A DNA stretch of 64,000 bases from Phycisphaeraceae bacterium (GCA_020639235.1 JACKHC010000001.1:1612001-1676000), one strand, 5' to 3'; positions 37,201 to 45,409 are shown, counted from the first letter of the stretch. Program-made: numbers and translations. The notes: generated by a model from the letters alone, not told the origin.

Positions 37201-38072
37201 CCCAGCTGCTGCAAGCGCGAGGTCAACCCGCTCAAACGCTCCCGCAGATCGTCGTACTGCTCGAACGCCAGCGCCAATCGCCACGCGCCGAGTTCCGTAT
37301 CCAACTCCCGGAACCGCCGCGCCTTGACCGCCTGCCCCCGCACGATCCGAAGCCGACGCTCCGTCGACTCAAGCCGCTCCCGCGTCTGCGTCAGGTTCAC
37401 TTCCGTCCGCTCGAGCTTCCGCTGGCTCTCCACGCGACGCGCCTTGAACCGCGCCACGCCCGCGGCCTCCTCAAAGAAGGTCCTTCTCTCAACCGGGTTC
37501 GCCAGCAGAAGCGCATCAACCTTCCCCTGCTCGATAATCGAATACGCGTCCGCGCCAACGCCCGTATCCAGAAACAGATCGCGCACATCCTTCAGACGCG
37601 CCTTGCGGCCATTGATCAGATACTGGCTCGTCCCGTCGCGATACAGCCGCCGCTCGACGTCCACCATCTCCGTGTCGATCGGCAGGTACCGCTTGCGGCT
37701 CCGTCGCGCAACCGCCACCTCCCCCGCGCCCTCACCATCGCCTTCTTCCGAAAGCATCGCCTCGTCGAACGCGCTATCCAGCGACTCCAGCGCATGCCCC
37801 GCCGGCAACTCCGGATTCTCGAAACTCAGCACAACGCTCGCCATCCCCGATGGCGACCGCCCCGCGCTCCCCGCGAAGATGACATCCGCCATCTCCTTGC
37901 CGCGCAGACTCTTCGCCGACCGCTCCCCCAGAACCCACTTCACCGCGTCAACGACATTCGACTTCCCGCAACCGTTCGGCCCGACGATCCCCGTCACAGG
38001 GTCATCAAAGGTGAACTCCGTGCGGTCCGCGAAGGACTTGAATCCATTGAGCGTCAGTTTGGCCAGTCGCAT
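34212..38072 (-). CDS. smc: Chromosome segregation protein SMC
   Basis: Ring-forming ATPase that folds and separates the chromosome. From MRLAKLTLNGFKSFADR it has 1286 residues, a little longer than the usual ~1150-1200. Head motifs: GIVGPNGCGKSNVVDAV (Walker A), LFLDTGVGADAYSIIEQGK, LSGGEKTMTAVALLMSIF (signature) and FCILDEVDAALDDANV (Walker B). Between them lie two long Arg/Glu/Ala-rich coiled coils flanking a hinge near 510-680, which shows PAGLMAKIIAPLAELIEV and GRAVLVESLESAMML. The start is set by GGAGG about 10 nt upstream; an ATG 18 nt further up is possible. The 1485-codon open frame on the other strand is a composition artefact. Confidence 0.95.
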   Translation of the reverse strand: MRLAKLTLNGFKSFADRTEFTFDDPVTGIVGPNGCGKSNVVDAVKWVLGERSAKSLRGKEMADVIFAGSAGRSPSGMASVVLSFENPELPAGHALESLDSAFDEAMLSEEGDGEGAGEVAVARRSRKRYLPIDTEMVDVERRLYRDGTSQYLINGRKARLKDVRDLFLDTGVGADAYSIIEQGKVDALLLANPVERRTFFEEAAGVARFKARRVESQRKLERTEVNLTQTRERLESTERRLRIVRGQAVKARRFRELDTELGAWRLALAFEQYDDLRERLSGLTSRLQQLGSDRDTARALVTELETSKQDAELRRHDAISEQQRLEREATGAEHRAQQAEQRRAMSERSLAESEQEVAREQALEVELGERIEALDEQVVAQRRACDAVAEEVERAERDLDALGAERQGAQEGLAEARVKLASARAAVTNIDRERTALTARAESEGRRAQQYREQGERIGGRVATLASDREARVKELDGVERSLARHGDEVRAVERRIEGAMSSATMMSDEQRSLTARLNDLEQRHARLDSRRATLAEMAEQREGMGDAVRELLERRDAGDAPAGLMAKIIAPLAELIEVKGEDAAAVESALGADLQALVVESIGDVCGDEVALRSLVGRVTFVAIDGEWDAGEAIEMMPGVTPLARCVRTDARYLGVVERLLGRAVLVESLESAMMLALGPMRGRGVRFVTRDGARLEADGRVIAGPTTGAGDGAGLLQRSSELAALETELANLDAVLSIERESLRAVDARVGELNERLGAMRTELAASQRAAMGEESRRDRLAAELARLDRELPMAREEAEQLEERRSTLERERAELAQRAEKLQRLHDEEAEKAGELERETARVQETLDGVNERLTAMRIRLGQQTEKQSSARRDLHRIEGQLEDTRREREAIGSRLESRKSRLSEYRAVIEQSAREMEEARVEGERAREAVAGARGEIDAVSREVNEVSERLNGARQRASIVERDWQSLEVSKRELEVRRETLEERAAEDTSVDLALEYPAYRAMMADGDVARVDVGEAQEAVDTLRDAIRKLGNVNLDSIEEETQLAEQNDELVQQVADIDAARTQLESLIVRLNDVSRDRFKEAFETIQKNFSGPDGLFRKLFGGGRAEVRLIPNEETGEIDWLESGIEVVAKPPGKEPRSISQLSGGEKTMTAVALLMSIFQSKPSPFCILDEVDAALDDANVERFCAIIKQFLDRCHFIVITHNKRTMMATDRLYGVTMQERGVSTRVTVHFEHVNADGSFDAKHARRSGEAEIDVVTRKGAAEQTLVRDEDAVGVSVN

Positions 38073-38284
38073 CGTTCCCACGACCTCCATGTCTACCGCG
38101 GGGCCGACACGACCCCACGCTGGAACCGCGGCACTCGGCATCCTGCCTCGCCGCGCGCCCCCTCCAATCTCTCTCTATCGGGCCGACCGCCTTCCCGGAC
38201 GCCACACAAGCCCGCTCAAACTCAAGTATACGCGAGTCCGCCCACGCCTCCCCCCCGAATCAGGAACAAGCCGCCCCGCCGATC

Positions 38285-40165
38285 TCAGCCGCCCCCGCCG
38301 TCGCCCGCCGGCACCACATACCGCCGGCGCCGCTCCTCCCGTTCCGCCTCCGTCTCATCGGGCGTCCCCGAGGTGTCCCTCCGAATCGCATCACCCGGTG
38401 TCAACTCCTCGATCGCCCCGTCATCCGACAACTCCGGGCGCACATCCCCAAACTGCGTCTGCACCATCCGGGCCATCTCGAGCTGTAGCCGGTCATTCTC
38501 CGGCACCAGCGCCGCCAGCACCGCGCCCTTGTCGATCATCACCGACAACGCGCCCACCACCTCGGAGTAACTCAGATCAAACCCGGCCTCCGGCTTCTCG
38601 GGGGTCGGCTTGTGGGCCAGACGCCGAATCAGCGCCCCAAGCGACCCGTCCCCGCTGAACGAGGTCGACCGACCCGTCCGGTAGTCCCGGTAGAACAACC
38701 GCACATCCCCCGTCACCGGCGCTTCCATCATCAACCGCCCGTCCCAGGCGCGCAGCAGCGTTGGCCGCTCGACCTCCTCATCACCCCCGAACAGCGCGAT
38801 CGTCGGCTCGCCCTGCTGCGTCACGTAGATCATCGGGTCACGCGAAGGCACCTCCGCCAGCACGAACTTGTCCGCCACCACGGTCCGCCGAATCATCGGG
38901 TCCGCACGCTTCATCAGCGACTCAAACGCGTTGATCCGAATCGCAAGGTCGGCGTCATCAAGCAGCCCACGCAGGAACCGGTTCACCGAAGGATCCGACC
39001 CCACCCGCCCGAGCAACTTCACGGCATCGATCCGCACCGATCCCCGGCCCTGCTCCACCAACTCCTGCAGGTAGGGCACCGCCCGCACATCCCCGAGCCG
39101 CGCGCCGACCCGCAGCGCTGTGAACCGGGGACGCACCTCCCCGTAGGTATACAGATCGCGCACCGCCGGAATCGCGCCCTCCCCCAGCGCCTCCAGGCAA
39201 TACCCGATCCGCTCCGCGAGCTCCGGCTCGTCCTTCAGCGCCGTCGCATACCGCTGCGCCCACTCCGGCGCAAACTGCTGATCGATCCGCATATGCCGGA
39301 TCAACTGCACGAACTCACCCGTGCGATCCGAGTACGCGTACGGCACATTGATCGCGATCAGTTCCTCGTTCCGCCCCCGCGCTGTCGGCTCGCGACCCGC
39401 GCCCTTCGGGAACCGCCCGTTGATCGCGCTGACGATCGCCCGCGCCCGCGCGTGCGACGGGTTATTCAGTGTCACCGACAGCGGAATGCTGATCGTCGCC
39501 TGACCGCCATCCAGCACGCGACCGATGATCTTGTTCGCGTCCGCGCTCGCCGAGACCGCCGGGTCCGCGAACGGATTGATGAATATCGGCCCGTTCGCCC
39601 GCGCAAAGATCCTCCGATCCGGACCGCTCGAAATCAGCGCGCCCTCGCGCAGTTCCGTCGTCCAGAGCGTCCCGCCCTCAAGACTCGTCGTCGAACTGCC
39701 CGGCACCGCCCGCACAAGAATGTCGAACCGCGATCCCTCGGGCGAGCCCGGCGGAATCAACGCCTCAACACTCACCACCGCCGTGTTCGGATCATCAATC
39801 AACTCATCCGGCGTCATCCCCGCAAACGAACCCGAAGGCCGACCGATCCCCCGCCGCTCCATCATCTCCACGATCTCGTTGCGAATCGGGAGCGGAATCT
39901 CCTTCGATCCCGTCCCGTTCAACCCCACCACCAGCCCGTACCCCGTCGCAAGCGTCGGCTCCAGCCCACCGATCCGGCACTCCGCCCCGATCGTGTTCCG
40001 CAGAATCTCCGGCACATCGCTCGGCACCGCCTCGGGCTGCGGCAAACGCACCGGCTTCTTGTTCCCGCTGCACCCCGCCACCCCCGCACCCGCGCAGATA
40101 ACCCCCGCCGCCACGCACCCCACCAGCGCCCGACGAACACGACCACCGATCACCGTTCGAATCAT
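38285..40165 (-). CDS. FlgI-like (flagellar P-ring domain) lipoprotein with HEAT-type repeats
   Basis: A 626-residue predicted lipoprotein: signal peptide with lipobox GVAGC near residue 32. The region about 60-300 resembles the flagellar P-ring protein FlgI: ATGYGLVVGLNGTGSKEIP, NEIVEMMERRGIG, NTAVVSVEALIPPGSPEG, RFDILVRAVPGSSTTSLEGGTL and FINPFAD. After it come HEAT-like helical repeats (about 310-450), for example LGDVRAVPYLQELVEQG and DAVKLLGRVGSDP, and a low-complexity C-terminus. No other flagellar gene lies in the window. FlgI normally has a signal peptide but no lipid anchor and no HEAT repeats, so this is probably a ring- or envelope-forming relative with another job. GGAG lies upstream of the ATG at 40165. 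Confidence 0.82.
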   Translation of the reverse strand: MIRTVIGGRVRRALVGCVAAGVICAGAGVAGCSGNKKPVRLPQPEAVPSDVPEILRNTIGAECRIGGLEPTLATGYGLVVGLNGTGSKEIPLPIRNEIVEMMERRGIGRPSGSFAGMTPDELIDDPNTAVVSVEALIPPGSPEGSRFDILVRAVPGSSTTSLEGGTLWTTELREGALISSGPDRRIFARANGPIFINPFADPAVSASADANKIIGRVLDGGQATISIPLSVTLNNPSHARARAIVSAINGRFPKGAGREPTARGRNEELIAINVPYAYSDRTGEFVQLIRHMRIDQQFAPEWAQRYATALKDEPELAERIGYCLEALGEGAIPAVRDLYTYGEVRPRFTALRVGARLGDVRAVPYLQELVEQGRGSVRIDAVKLLGRVGSDPSVNRFLRGLLDDADLAIRINAFESLMKRADPMIRRTVVADKFVLAEVPSRDPMIYVTQQGEPTIALFGGDEEVERPTLLRAWDGRLMMEAPVTGDVRLFYRDYRTGRSTSFSGDGSLGALIRRLAHKPTPEKPEAGFDLSYSEVVGALSVMIDKGAVLAALVPENDRLQLEMARMVQTQFGDVRPELSDDGAIEELTPGDAIRRDTSGTPDETEAEREERRRRYVVPAGDGGGG

Positions 40166-40302
40166 CAAACCACCATCTCCCGTGCATCACCAGGCGCCGA
40201 TCGCACCACTCCGCCCACGACTCACCAGCCAGTACATCCTACCCCACCCCCGACCAGCACCCCGACCACCATCAGACGCCCGCCCAGCGCGACTGTTCCG
40301 GA

Positions 40303-41403
40303 TCAGTCCCAGAGCAACGCCCCGCCAGGCCCGCGAAACCGAGCACTCGACAACGGAGCCCGCGCCCCGTTCAGCCCCAGTCTCCGAGTCCACACATCGA
40401 AAAGATCCTTCATCTGCTCCGCCCGCGCCCCCTCGCCCCGTTGACGAACGCCCGCCCTGTGGTCGTACAGCCCCCCGTCACGCATCCCGCGTATCTGTGA
40501 GATCACCTTGGCGGCCCGATCCGGAAACTCGCGCGCCAGCCAGTCAAGAAACACATCTTTCACCTGCCACGGAAGACGCAACATCACCCACCCCGCACCC
40601 GTCGCGCCGCGATCCTTCGCCGCCTTCAGAATCGACGGCAACTCGCAGTCATTCAGCGCCGGGATCATCGGCGCCGCCATCACGCTCACCGGAATCCCCG
40701 CATCCGCGAGCCGCCCGATCGCATCAAGCCGCGCCAAAGGCGCGCTCGCCCGCGGTTCCATCTTCGCCGACAACCGCGCATCCAGCGTCGTAACGCTCAC
40801 CGCCACGCGCACCGCGTCGCACGACGCCAGTTCGCGCAACAAGTCAAGATCACGCAGAATCAGCCGGTTCTTCGTGATGATCGATACCGGCTGCCTGCAC
40901 GCCGCGAACAACTCCAGAATCCCGCGCGTGATGCCGAGCGACTTCTCCACCGGCTGATACGGATCGGTGATCCCCGACATCATGATCGGCTCACCCTTCC
41001 AACCCGGCCGGCCCAACTCCCGCCGCAGAATCGCCACCGCATCCATCTTCGCGAAGATCTTCGTCTCAAAGTCGATCCCGCACGACAGCCCGAAAGTCTC
41101 GTGCGTGGGCCGCGCATAGCAGTACACGCACCCGTGCTCGCACCCGCGGTACGCGTTGATGCTCCACCCGAACGGGATGTCCGCCGACTCCACCCGATTG
41201 ATCATCGTCTTCGCGTTGTCGCGATACACCCGCGTGGCCACCTGCACCCCCTCCGGGTGCTCCACCATCACCTCGTCGAGATGCTCACCCAGCACATCGA
41301 GCCGAATCGGCTCGAACCGGTTCGAAGGATTCACCTGCGCCCCGCGACCCCGCACCCGACCCTCCGTCAGCCCATCCGGATACTCGCTTCGGTACTCATG
41401 CAT
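40303..41403 (-). CDS. PA0069-family radical SAM protein
   Basis: A 366-residue 4Fe-4S/SAM enzyme. The hallmark RGRGAQVNPSNRFEP near the N-terminus defines the PA0069 family; the cluster motif is RGCEHGCVYCYARP (CxxxCxxC). MSGITDPYQPVEKSLGITR and ITKNRLILRDLDLL follow the pattern of the spore-photoproduct-lyase-like group. The reaction is not established for the family; nucleic-acid repair or modification has been suggested. It could have its own promoter (TAATGT 7 nt before the ATG). Its neighbours do not suggest a pathway. Confidence 0.93.
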   Translation of the reverse strand: MHEYRSEYPDGLTEGRVRGRGAQVNPSNRFEPIRLDVLGEHLDEVMVEHPEGVQVATRVYRDNAKTMINRVESADIPFGWSINAYRGCEHGCVYCYARPTHETFGLSCGIDFETKIFAKMDAVAILRRELGRPGWKGEPIMMSGITDPYQPVEKSLGITRGILELFAACRQPVSIITKNRLILRDLDLLRELASCDAVRVAVSVTTLDARLSAKMEPRASAPLARLDAIGRLADAGIPVSVMAAPMIPALNDCELPSILKAAKDRGATGAGWVMLRLPWQVKDVFLDWLAREFPDRAAKVISQIRGMRDGGLYDHRAGVRQRGEGARAEQMKDLFDVWTRRLGLNGARAPLSSARFRGPGGALLWD

Positions 41404-41556
41404 ACACCGAACATTATCCGATCAAACCCGGATGTCCAGCGCACACCCGCGAGCCCCAGCCCAATGCCGGCGAGCACCAAGCGCAAGCGAGCGCTTCAAC
41501 TCACTTCACACGGCCGAACAAGCCACAGCCCCGCCTACGGATATCCAATCCCTGCA

Positions 41557-41589
41557 TTCTCTGTGCTCTCTGTGTGCTCTTGTGGTGGA
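41557..41589 (+). repeat. CTCTGTG-type dispersed repeat
   Basis: TTCTCTGTGCTCTCTGTGTG followed by CTCTTGTGGTGGA, nearly the same as 10603-10636. It fills much of the gap between the radical SAM start and the coiled-coil gene end. Nothing else is recognised in 41404-41595. Confidence 0.75.
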
Positions 41590-41595
41590 CTTCTT

Positions 41596-42219
41596 CTAGC
41601 CCCGCAGCGCGAGAATCAGTTCGACCTTGCCGATCTGCTCGTCGAGCCGCTTGGCGATCTCCGGCGGCGCCAGCCCCTCGTCCGCCAGGCCGTACACCCG
41701 CCGGCTCAACGGATCGCTCGTCGCGCTCGCCGGAATCACACCCGCGCTCCGCTCAAAGAACCCGCTCCCGCCCTTGGCCGCGCCCGCCGGCTCCCGGCGA
41801 GCGCTGGGCGTCACCGTCCCCGCCTCGCGCACCGCGACGGGCGGGGACCCGGCCCCCTGCATACGCGGCTCCGAGTACGCACGCTCCATCAACGCCTCGA
41901 GCCGAGCCGCCAGTTGTTCCATCCGCTGCATCCGCTGATCCGCCTGGTCGAGCAGCGCCTCGAGTTTCGCCGTCCGCGTCCCGATCTGGGCGGCACACGC
42001 CCGCGTCGCTTCCTGCGCCTCGACCATCGCCTTCTCGAGCCGCTCGTGAACGGTCGCGCGATCAGCGATCCGCTTCAGTTTCTCTCGCGCATCCCTCGGC
42101 AGCGAGTCGTCCTTCACCCGCGTCTTGCCCCGCTTGCGAATCCGTTGCAGCAGGAGCGTCGCCGTGATCACAGCGATGCCCGCGCCCGCCATCAGGCCGG
42201 CAAGCTGCCCGTCGCTCAT
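41596..42219 (-). CDS. Membrane-anchored coiled-coil protein with C-terminal helix-turn-helix-like motif
   Basis: A 207-residue protein of unknown function, from the ATG MSDGQLAGLMAG (a GTG 30 nt upstream is possible). One N-terminal membrane helix (MAGAGIAVITATLLLQRI) is followed by a basic stretch and a coiled coil (about 40-110; AKLEALLDQADQRMQRMEQL). A Pro/Ala linker leads to RRVYGLADEGLAPPEIAKRL and IGKVELILAL. The last motif recurs at the C-terminus of small bacterial membrane proteins and resembles a helix-turn-helix used for protein rather than DNA contact. It is transcribed divergently from tilS. Confidence 0.75.
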   Translation of the reverse strand: MSDGQLAGLMAGAGIAVITATLLLQRIRKRGKTRVKDDSLPRDAREKLKRIADRATVHERLEKAMVEAQEATRACAAQIGTRTAKLEALLDQADQRMQRMEQLAARLEALMERAYSEPRMQGAGSPPVAVREAGTVTPSARREPAGAAKGGSGFFERSAGVIPASATSDPLSRRVYGLADEGLAPPEIAKRLDEQIGKVELILALRG

Positions 42220-42296
42220 CGCCGCCGCAAACAGCCCCGTTGTGGACACCGGTCACGCCCTTCACACTCGCCGCCCCGTCCGTGGGCGGGCATACC

Positions 42297-43457
42297 ATGC
42301 AATCCATCGCCCCCGTCCGCAGGACGGAAAGTGGGGGGGCCGTCAAGATTGCTCATCGGTACCATCGAACCCACGCCGTGACAAATGCACGCCCCATCGC
42401 CGCCGTCGATCTCACCGCCGTCCGCGCGCTCGACGCCGCACGCGCCATCGCCCGCGACTGGCGCCGACTCACCGCCGCCGGTCATCAAGCGGGAGAGGGG
42501 GGTGGTGGGGGCAGGACGCTGGTCGCCTGCTCCGCCGGCGCCGACTCCACCGCGCTGTTGCTCGCACTCGCCGCCGAGACCGACAACCTCGTCGTCGCCT
42601 ATATCCGCCACGACATGCGCCCGCGCGAGCAGACCGACATCGATCTCGCGCAGATGCGCGACCTCGCCGAAGCGCTCTCGCTCCCTTTCGTCACCGCCGA
42701 TGTGAGTTGTGCCGCTGAAAATGCGAGGGGAGAGGGGAATAGGGGGAGGGGGGGGGGGAATATCGAGGCCGCAGCACGCCGCGCCCGCTACCACGCGCTC
42801 GCCGATCTCGCCGTCGAGCACGCCTGCCCCTTCGTCGCCGTCGGGCACCACGCCGACGACCTGCTGGAAACCCAGATCATGTGGTTCATCCGCGGCGCCT
42901 CCCTCCGAGGCCTCGGCTCGCTCCGCCCTACGCGCACGCTCTCCCGCCGCGTCACACTCATCCGCCCGATGCTCAGCGTCACGCGCGACGACGCCCGCCG
43001 ACTCTGCACGCTCGCCGGCGTGACCCCCGTCGAGGATCGAACCAACACCGACACGCGCCGACTGCGCGCCGCGCTGCGCCAGGGTGTGCTCAAGGACCTT
43101 GCGCCGAAGGCCGCCCGCCGCGCGAAGGTCGCAGCAGCGATGGCGCGCGACGCCCAGCGCGTCATCACCGACCGCGCCCGCGACATCCGCCCCGACAGCG
43201 GCGTGTGGAATCGCAACATCCTCGCGCGCGAGCGCCTCACCGTCATCATCGAGGCCATCCGCGCGGAGTTCCGCCGCCAGACCAGGGGCGTCGGCATGGA
43301 TGCGCTCACCCACCGCGCGATCGCGCCGGTCGTGCGCGCGATTCAGGACGACACCAACGAACGCCGCGTGTTCCAACTCGCCTCCGGCGTGCGCATGGAG
43401 GTGGCGGATAACGAGGTCCGCATGACGCGCGTCGAGAATGGGAGCGACATTCCATGA
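42297..43457 (+). CDS. tilS: tRNA(Ile)-lysidine synthase
   Basis: Converts C34 of the AUA-reading tRNA-Ile to lysidine. Motifs: the PP-loop VACSAGADSTALLLALAA (family SGGxDS, here SAGADS), VVAYIRHDMRP, EAAARRARYHALADLA, AVGHHADDLLETQIM and RPMLSVTRDDARRL with DRTNTDTR. Two Gly/Arg-rich segments are inserted: one just before the PP-loop (G6 and G5 tracts) and one about 75 residues later with an 11-G tract at 42748-42758. Both keep the frame. The start is uncertain: the ATG at 42297 precedes another G7 tract (42333-42339) and a GTG at 42378 would avoid it. The stop overlaps the next gene (ATGA). Confidence 0.88.
   Translation: MQSIAPVRRTESGGAVKIAHRYHRTHAVTNARPIAAVDLTAVRALDAARAIARDWRRLTAAGHQAGEGGGGGRTLVACSAGADSTALLLALAAETDNLVVAYIRHDMRPREQTDIDLAQMRDLAEALSLPFVTADVSCAAENARGEGNRGRGGGNIEAAARRARYHALADLAVEHACPFVAVGHHADDLLETQIMWFIRGASLRGLGSLRPTRTLSRRVTLIRPMLSVTRDDARRLCTLAGVTPVEDRTNTDTRRLRAALRQGVLKDLAPKAARRAKVAAAMARDAQRVITDRARDIRPDSGVWNRNILARERLTVIIEAIRAEFRRQTRGVGMDALTHRAIAPVVRAIQDDTNERRVFQLASGVRMEVADNEVRMTRVENGSDIP
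42748..42758 (+). other. Eleven-G homopolymer inside tilS
   Basis: Longest G run noted in the window, within a glycine/arginine loop of TilS. A change of one base would truncate an essential enzyme, making this a candidate slippage site or assembly-error site. Confidence 0.9.
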
Positions 43458-43831
43458 GCGCACAAGGGCCGAAGGTCGTGCTGGTCGGGCATTGCGGGTT
43501 TGACGCCTCCCAACTGTCGCGGATCGTGCGCACGGCCGCGCCGGACGCCGAAATTGCCCATGCAGAATCGGACGCGGACATTGAAGTTCATGGAAGTTCG
43601 GCGTTGTTTCTTGTCAATCGCGCGCTCCCCGGGCGCTTTTCGGCGCCGGATGGCGTCGCACTCATCGCCACTGTGCGCGCAAACACCGGCGCTGCGTGCA
43701 TGCTGATCTCCAACTACGAAGATGCGCAGCAGCGCGCCATCGACGCCGGCGCCCTCCCCGGCTTCGGTAAGTCCGACGACAAGGACGAGGCCGCCGATCG
43801 CGTCCGCGCCGCGCTGGCACTCAACAAATGA
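43454..43831 (+). CDS. Small receiver-like protein of unknown function
   Basis: A 125-residue soluble protein coupled to tilS by a 4-bp ATGA overlap. It has the alternating beta/alpha layout of a response-regulator receiver: VVLVGHCGFDASQLSRIV, then ALFLVNRALPGRFSA at the phospho-acceptor position and MLISNYEDAQQRAIDAGALPGFGKSD, where the receiver Lys would be. The usual acidic pocket is not conserved (no Asp pair at the N-terminus, Asn at the acceptor strand), so it is probably a pseudo-receiver. No output domain is attached. The function is unknown; coupling to TilS may only reflect compact gene packing. A hairpin lies directly after the stop. Confidence 0.75.
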   Translation: MSAQGPKVVLVGHCGFDASQLSRIVRTAAPDAEIAHAESDADIEVHGSSALFLVNRALPGRFSAPDGVALIATVRANTGAACMLISNYEDAQQRAIDAGALPGFGKSDDKDEAADRVRAALALNK

Positions 43832-43834
43832 AAA

Positions 43835-43854
43835 CGGGGCCGTTGCCGGCCCCG
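43835..43854 (-). terminator. Intrinsic terminator after the sigma factor gene (may work both ways)
   Basis: An 8-bp stem, CGGGGCCG / CGGCCCCG, with loop TTGC. Read on the minus strand it is followed by GTTTTC, 30 bp after the sigma-factor stop. It also directly follows the receiver-like gene on the plus strand, but without a T run there. Confidence 0.65.
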
Positions 43855-43883
43855 CGGGTAGTTGTTGAAGTTGTCGTCGAATC

Positions 43884-44972
43884 TCAGTTCAGACTGAGCG
43901 TCGCCTCGTGCTCATTCTCGTGCTCGCCGGACGGGCCGTCGAGATACGACTCTTCCAGTTCGACGCGGATCTTCTCCAGCGCCTTGTTCTGGATCTGGCG
44001 CACGCGCTCCTTGGTGACGCCGATGAGTTGCCCGACCTGCTCGAGGGTGAGCGGGCGGGAGTCGTCATTGGGCGACTCCAGACGGAAGCGGTGCTCGATC
44101 ACCTGGCGCTCGATCTCGGAGAGATCGGCGTGGTTCTCGAGGACGATGCGCTTCACCTCCGAGGCGGTGTCCTGCACGAATTCGGTGCGCTTCGAGTCCA
44201 CGAAGTCGGACTTCTCCATCTTGGGGTCGTAGTCCGTGGGGAAGCGCTGGCGGTGCTTGGTCGCCTTCATCCCGTGGCGGCTGAACGCCTTGAGAATCGC
44301 GCGGCACGCATAGGTCGAGAACTTGAAGCCGCGCCCCGCATCGAACTTGTCGACGGCACGGAGCAGCGCCATGTTGCCCTCGGAGACGAGGTCGGCGAAG
44401 TCCACTTCGCTCATGCGGGTGCGCTTGGCCATCGCCAGCACCAGCGCGAGGTTGGTCTCGGCGATCTGCTCGCGGAGTTCCTCGCTCTTGTCGTGCCAGC
44501 GCAGCAGTTCGCGGGCCTCGGCGATCGTGGGCTTCTTGCTGGGGCGCTCCCAGATCTGCTTCTGGAGTTCGGAGATGCAGTGACGGGCGTAGTTGAGCTG
44601 CAGGAACAGCACACGCTCCTCGGCGCCGGTGAGGATCACCTGATCGGACGAGCGCGGCAGGCGCGAGCGCGAGCCGGTGAAGTCGTCCATCACGGGGTGA
44701 TACCACGAGGCGTCGGGCTTGCGCACCTCGGGCGCCTCGTCGTAGAGCGTCCGCTCGGCGTCGTCCTTGCGGAACTCGTCGGAGTCGATGTAGGACATCG
44801 GCTCGGCGAGCAGACGCGCGAGCGTGCGCTCCTGCTCGGGCGTGAAGGAACGGGAGACCTTGCGCGCGCCGCGCTTGGTGACGGCGTCGTGTGCGTTCTC
44901 GGTGACGACGATGCCGCGACGGCGGCTCAGTCGGTCGAGGGGTGAGTTGGTGTCGTGCTTCATGGTGGACAT
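43884..44972 (-). CDS. Sigma-70 family RNA polymerase sigma factor (RpoD/RpoS-like)
   Basis: Directs RNA polymerase to promoters. The 362 residues start at MSTMKHDTNSPLDRLSRRR, with AAAGGA 9-14 nt upstream. Region 2 is clear: ETNLALVLAMAKRTRMSEVD, DLVSEGNMALLRAVDKFD and GFKFSTYACRAILKAFSR (2.3-2.4). Region 3 is short. Region 4 has LTLEQVGQLIGVTKERVRQIQNKALEKIR-type helices with the HTH intact. It lacks the large RpoD N-terminal part, so it is an alternative (group 2/3-like) factor rather than the main one. It is divergent from sod across a 437-bp, partly AT-rich gap. A terminator follows. Confidence 0.92.
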   Translation of the reverse strand: MSTMKHDTNSPLDRLSRRRGIVVTENAHDAVTKRGARKVSRSFTPEQERTLARLLAEPMSYIDSDEFRKDDAERTLYDEAPEVRKPDASWYHPVMDDFTGSRSRLPRSSDQVILTGAEERVLFLQLNYARHCISELQKQIWERPSKKPTIAEARELLRWHDKSEELREQIAETNLALVLAMAKRTRMSEVDFADLVSEGNMALLRAVDKFDAGRGFKFSTYACRAILKAFSRHGMKATKHRQRFPTDYDPKMEKSDFVDSKRTEFVQDTASEVKRIVLENHADLSEIERQVIEHRFRLESPNDDSRPLTLEQVGQLIGVTKERVRQIQNKALEKIRVELEESYLDGPSGEHENEHEATLSLN

Positions 44973-45409
44973 CGTGTCCTGTCCTTTCGGGGTCGGTCGT
45001 GGACCCCTTCTGCGGGCTTCGGCGCTCCTCGCCCTCGGCCCAATCCCCTGGAAGTCAGTCGGTCGGTGGTCCGCCGGATCACTTGATCCGGGGTCGCGGC
45101 TCATTCACCTATCGGGCACCCGCCCGGATCCGGCCCAACTGTGCTTGACTGTCTTACGCCTGCCTCTTGGGGAAGTTCTTTCAGATTGGAATTATTCTAA
45201 AAGACTTCCCAGTTTTCCACAATAGTTCTGTTTTCTACCGGTCAGTGGCCTTTGCGGCGGCGGAGTCCACGGCGGGTCCGCACCGGGATACACTTCGTTT
45301 CTGGAGGCGATTGGGATTCCCCGGTCGCTTCGTTCATCCGTAAATCAACCGAACAACATGCGAACGCATGGCCTGTTGTCGTTGATGACAGGTTCGCAAG
45401 GAGCATGCC
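44973..45409 (+). other. Long intergenic region with AT-rich dyad and DnaA-box-like site (origin candidate)
   Basis: A 437-bp gap between divergent sigma and sod genes with no gene of its own. At 45170-45181 and 45199-45210 an inverted repeat (GGGAAGTTCTTT / AAAAGACTTCCC) flanks an AT-rich loop. TTTTCCACA at 45213-45221 fits the DnaA-box consensus TTWTNCACA. This is the most AT-rich stretch nearby and lies at the turn of the strand composition bias. It must also hold the promoters of both genes. Only one DnaA-like box was found, so the origin reading is tentative. Confidence 0.5.
45170..45210 (+). promoter_or_regulatory. AT-rich inverted repeat between sigma factor and sod
   Basis: Arms of 12 nt (about 10 of 12 pair) separated by 17 nt containing AATTATTC. 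It could be an operator for either gene or an unwinding element; no regulator site is recognised. Confidence 0.5.

Noticed and set aside
34113..38570. A 1485-codon open frame on the plus strand opposite smc
   Set aside because: Antisense shadow of smc caused by high GC and strong codon bias. It is rich in Arg/Pro/His/Leu with no motifs, while the minus strand gives a complete SMC.
38285..40165. FlgI similarity taken as proof of flagellar motility
   Set aside because: No other flagellar gene lies in the window and the protein has a lipobox and HEAT repeats, so motility is not inferred.
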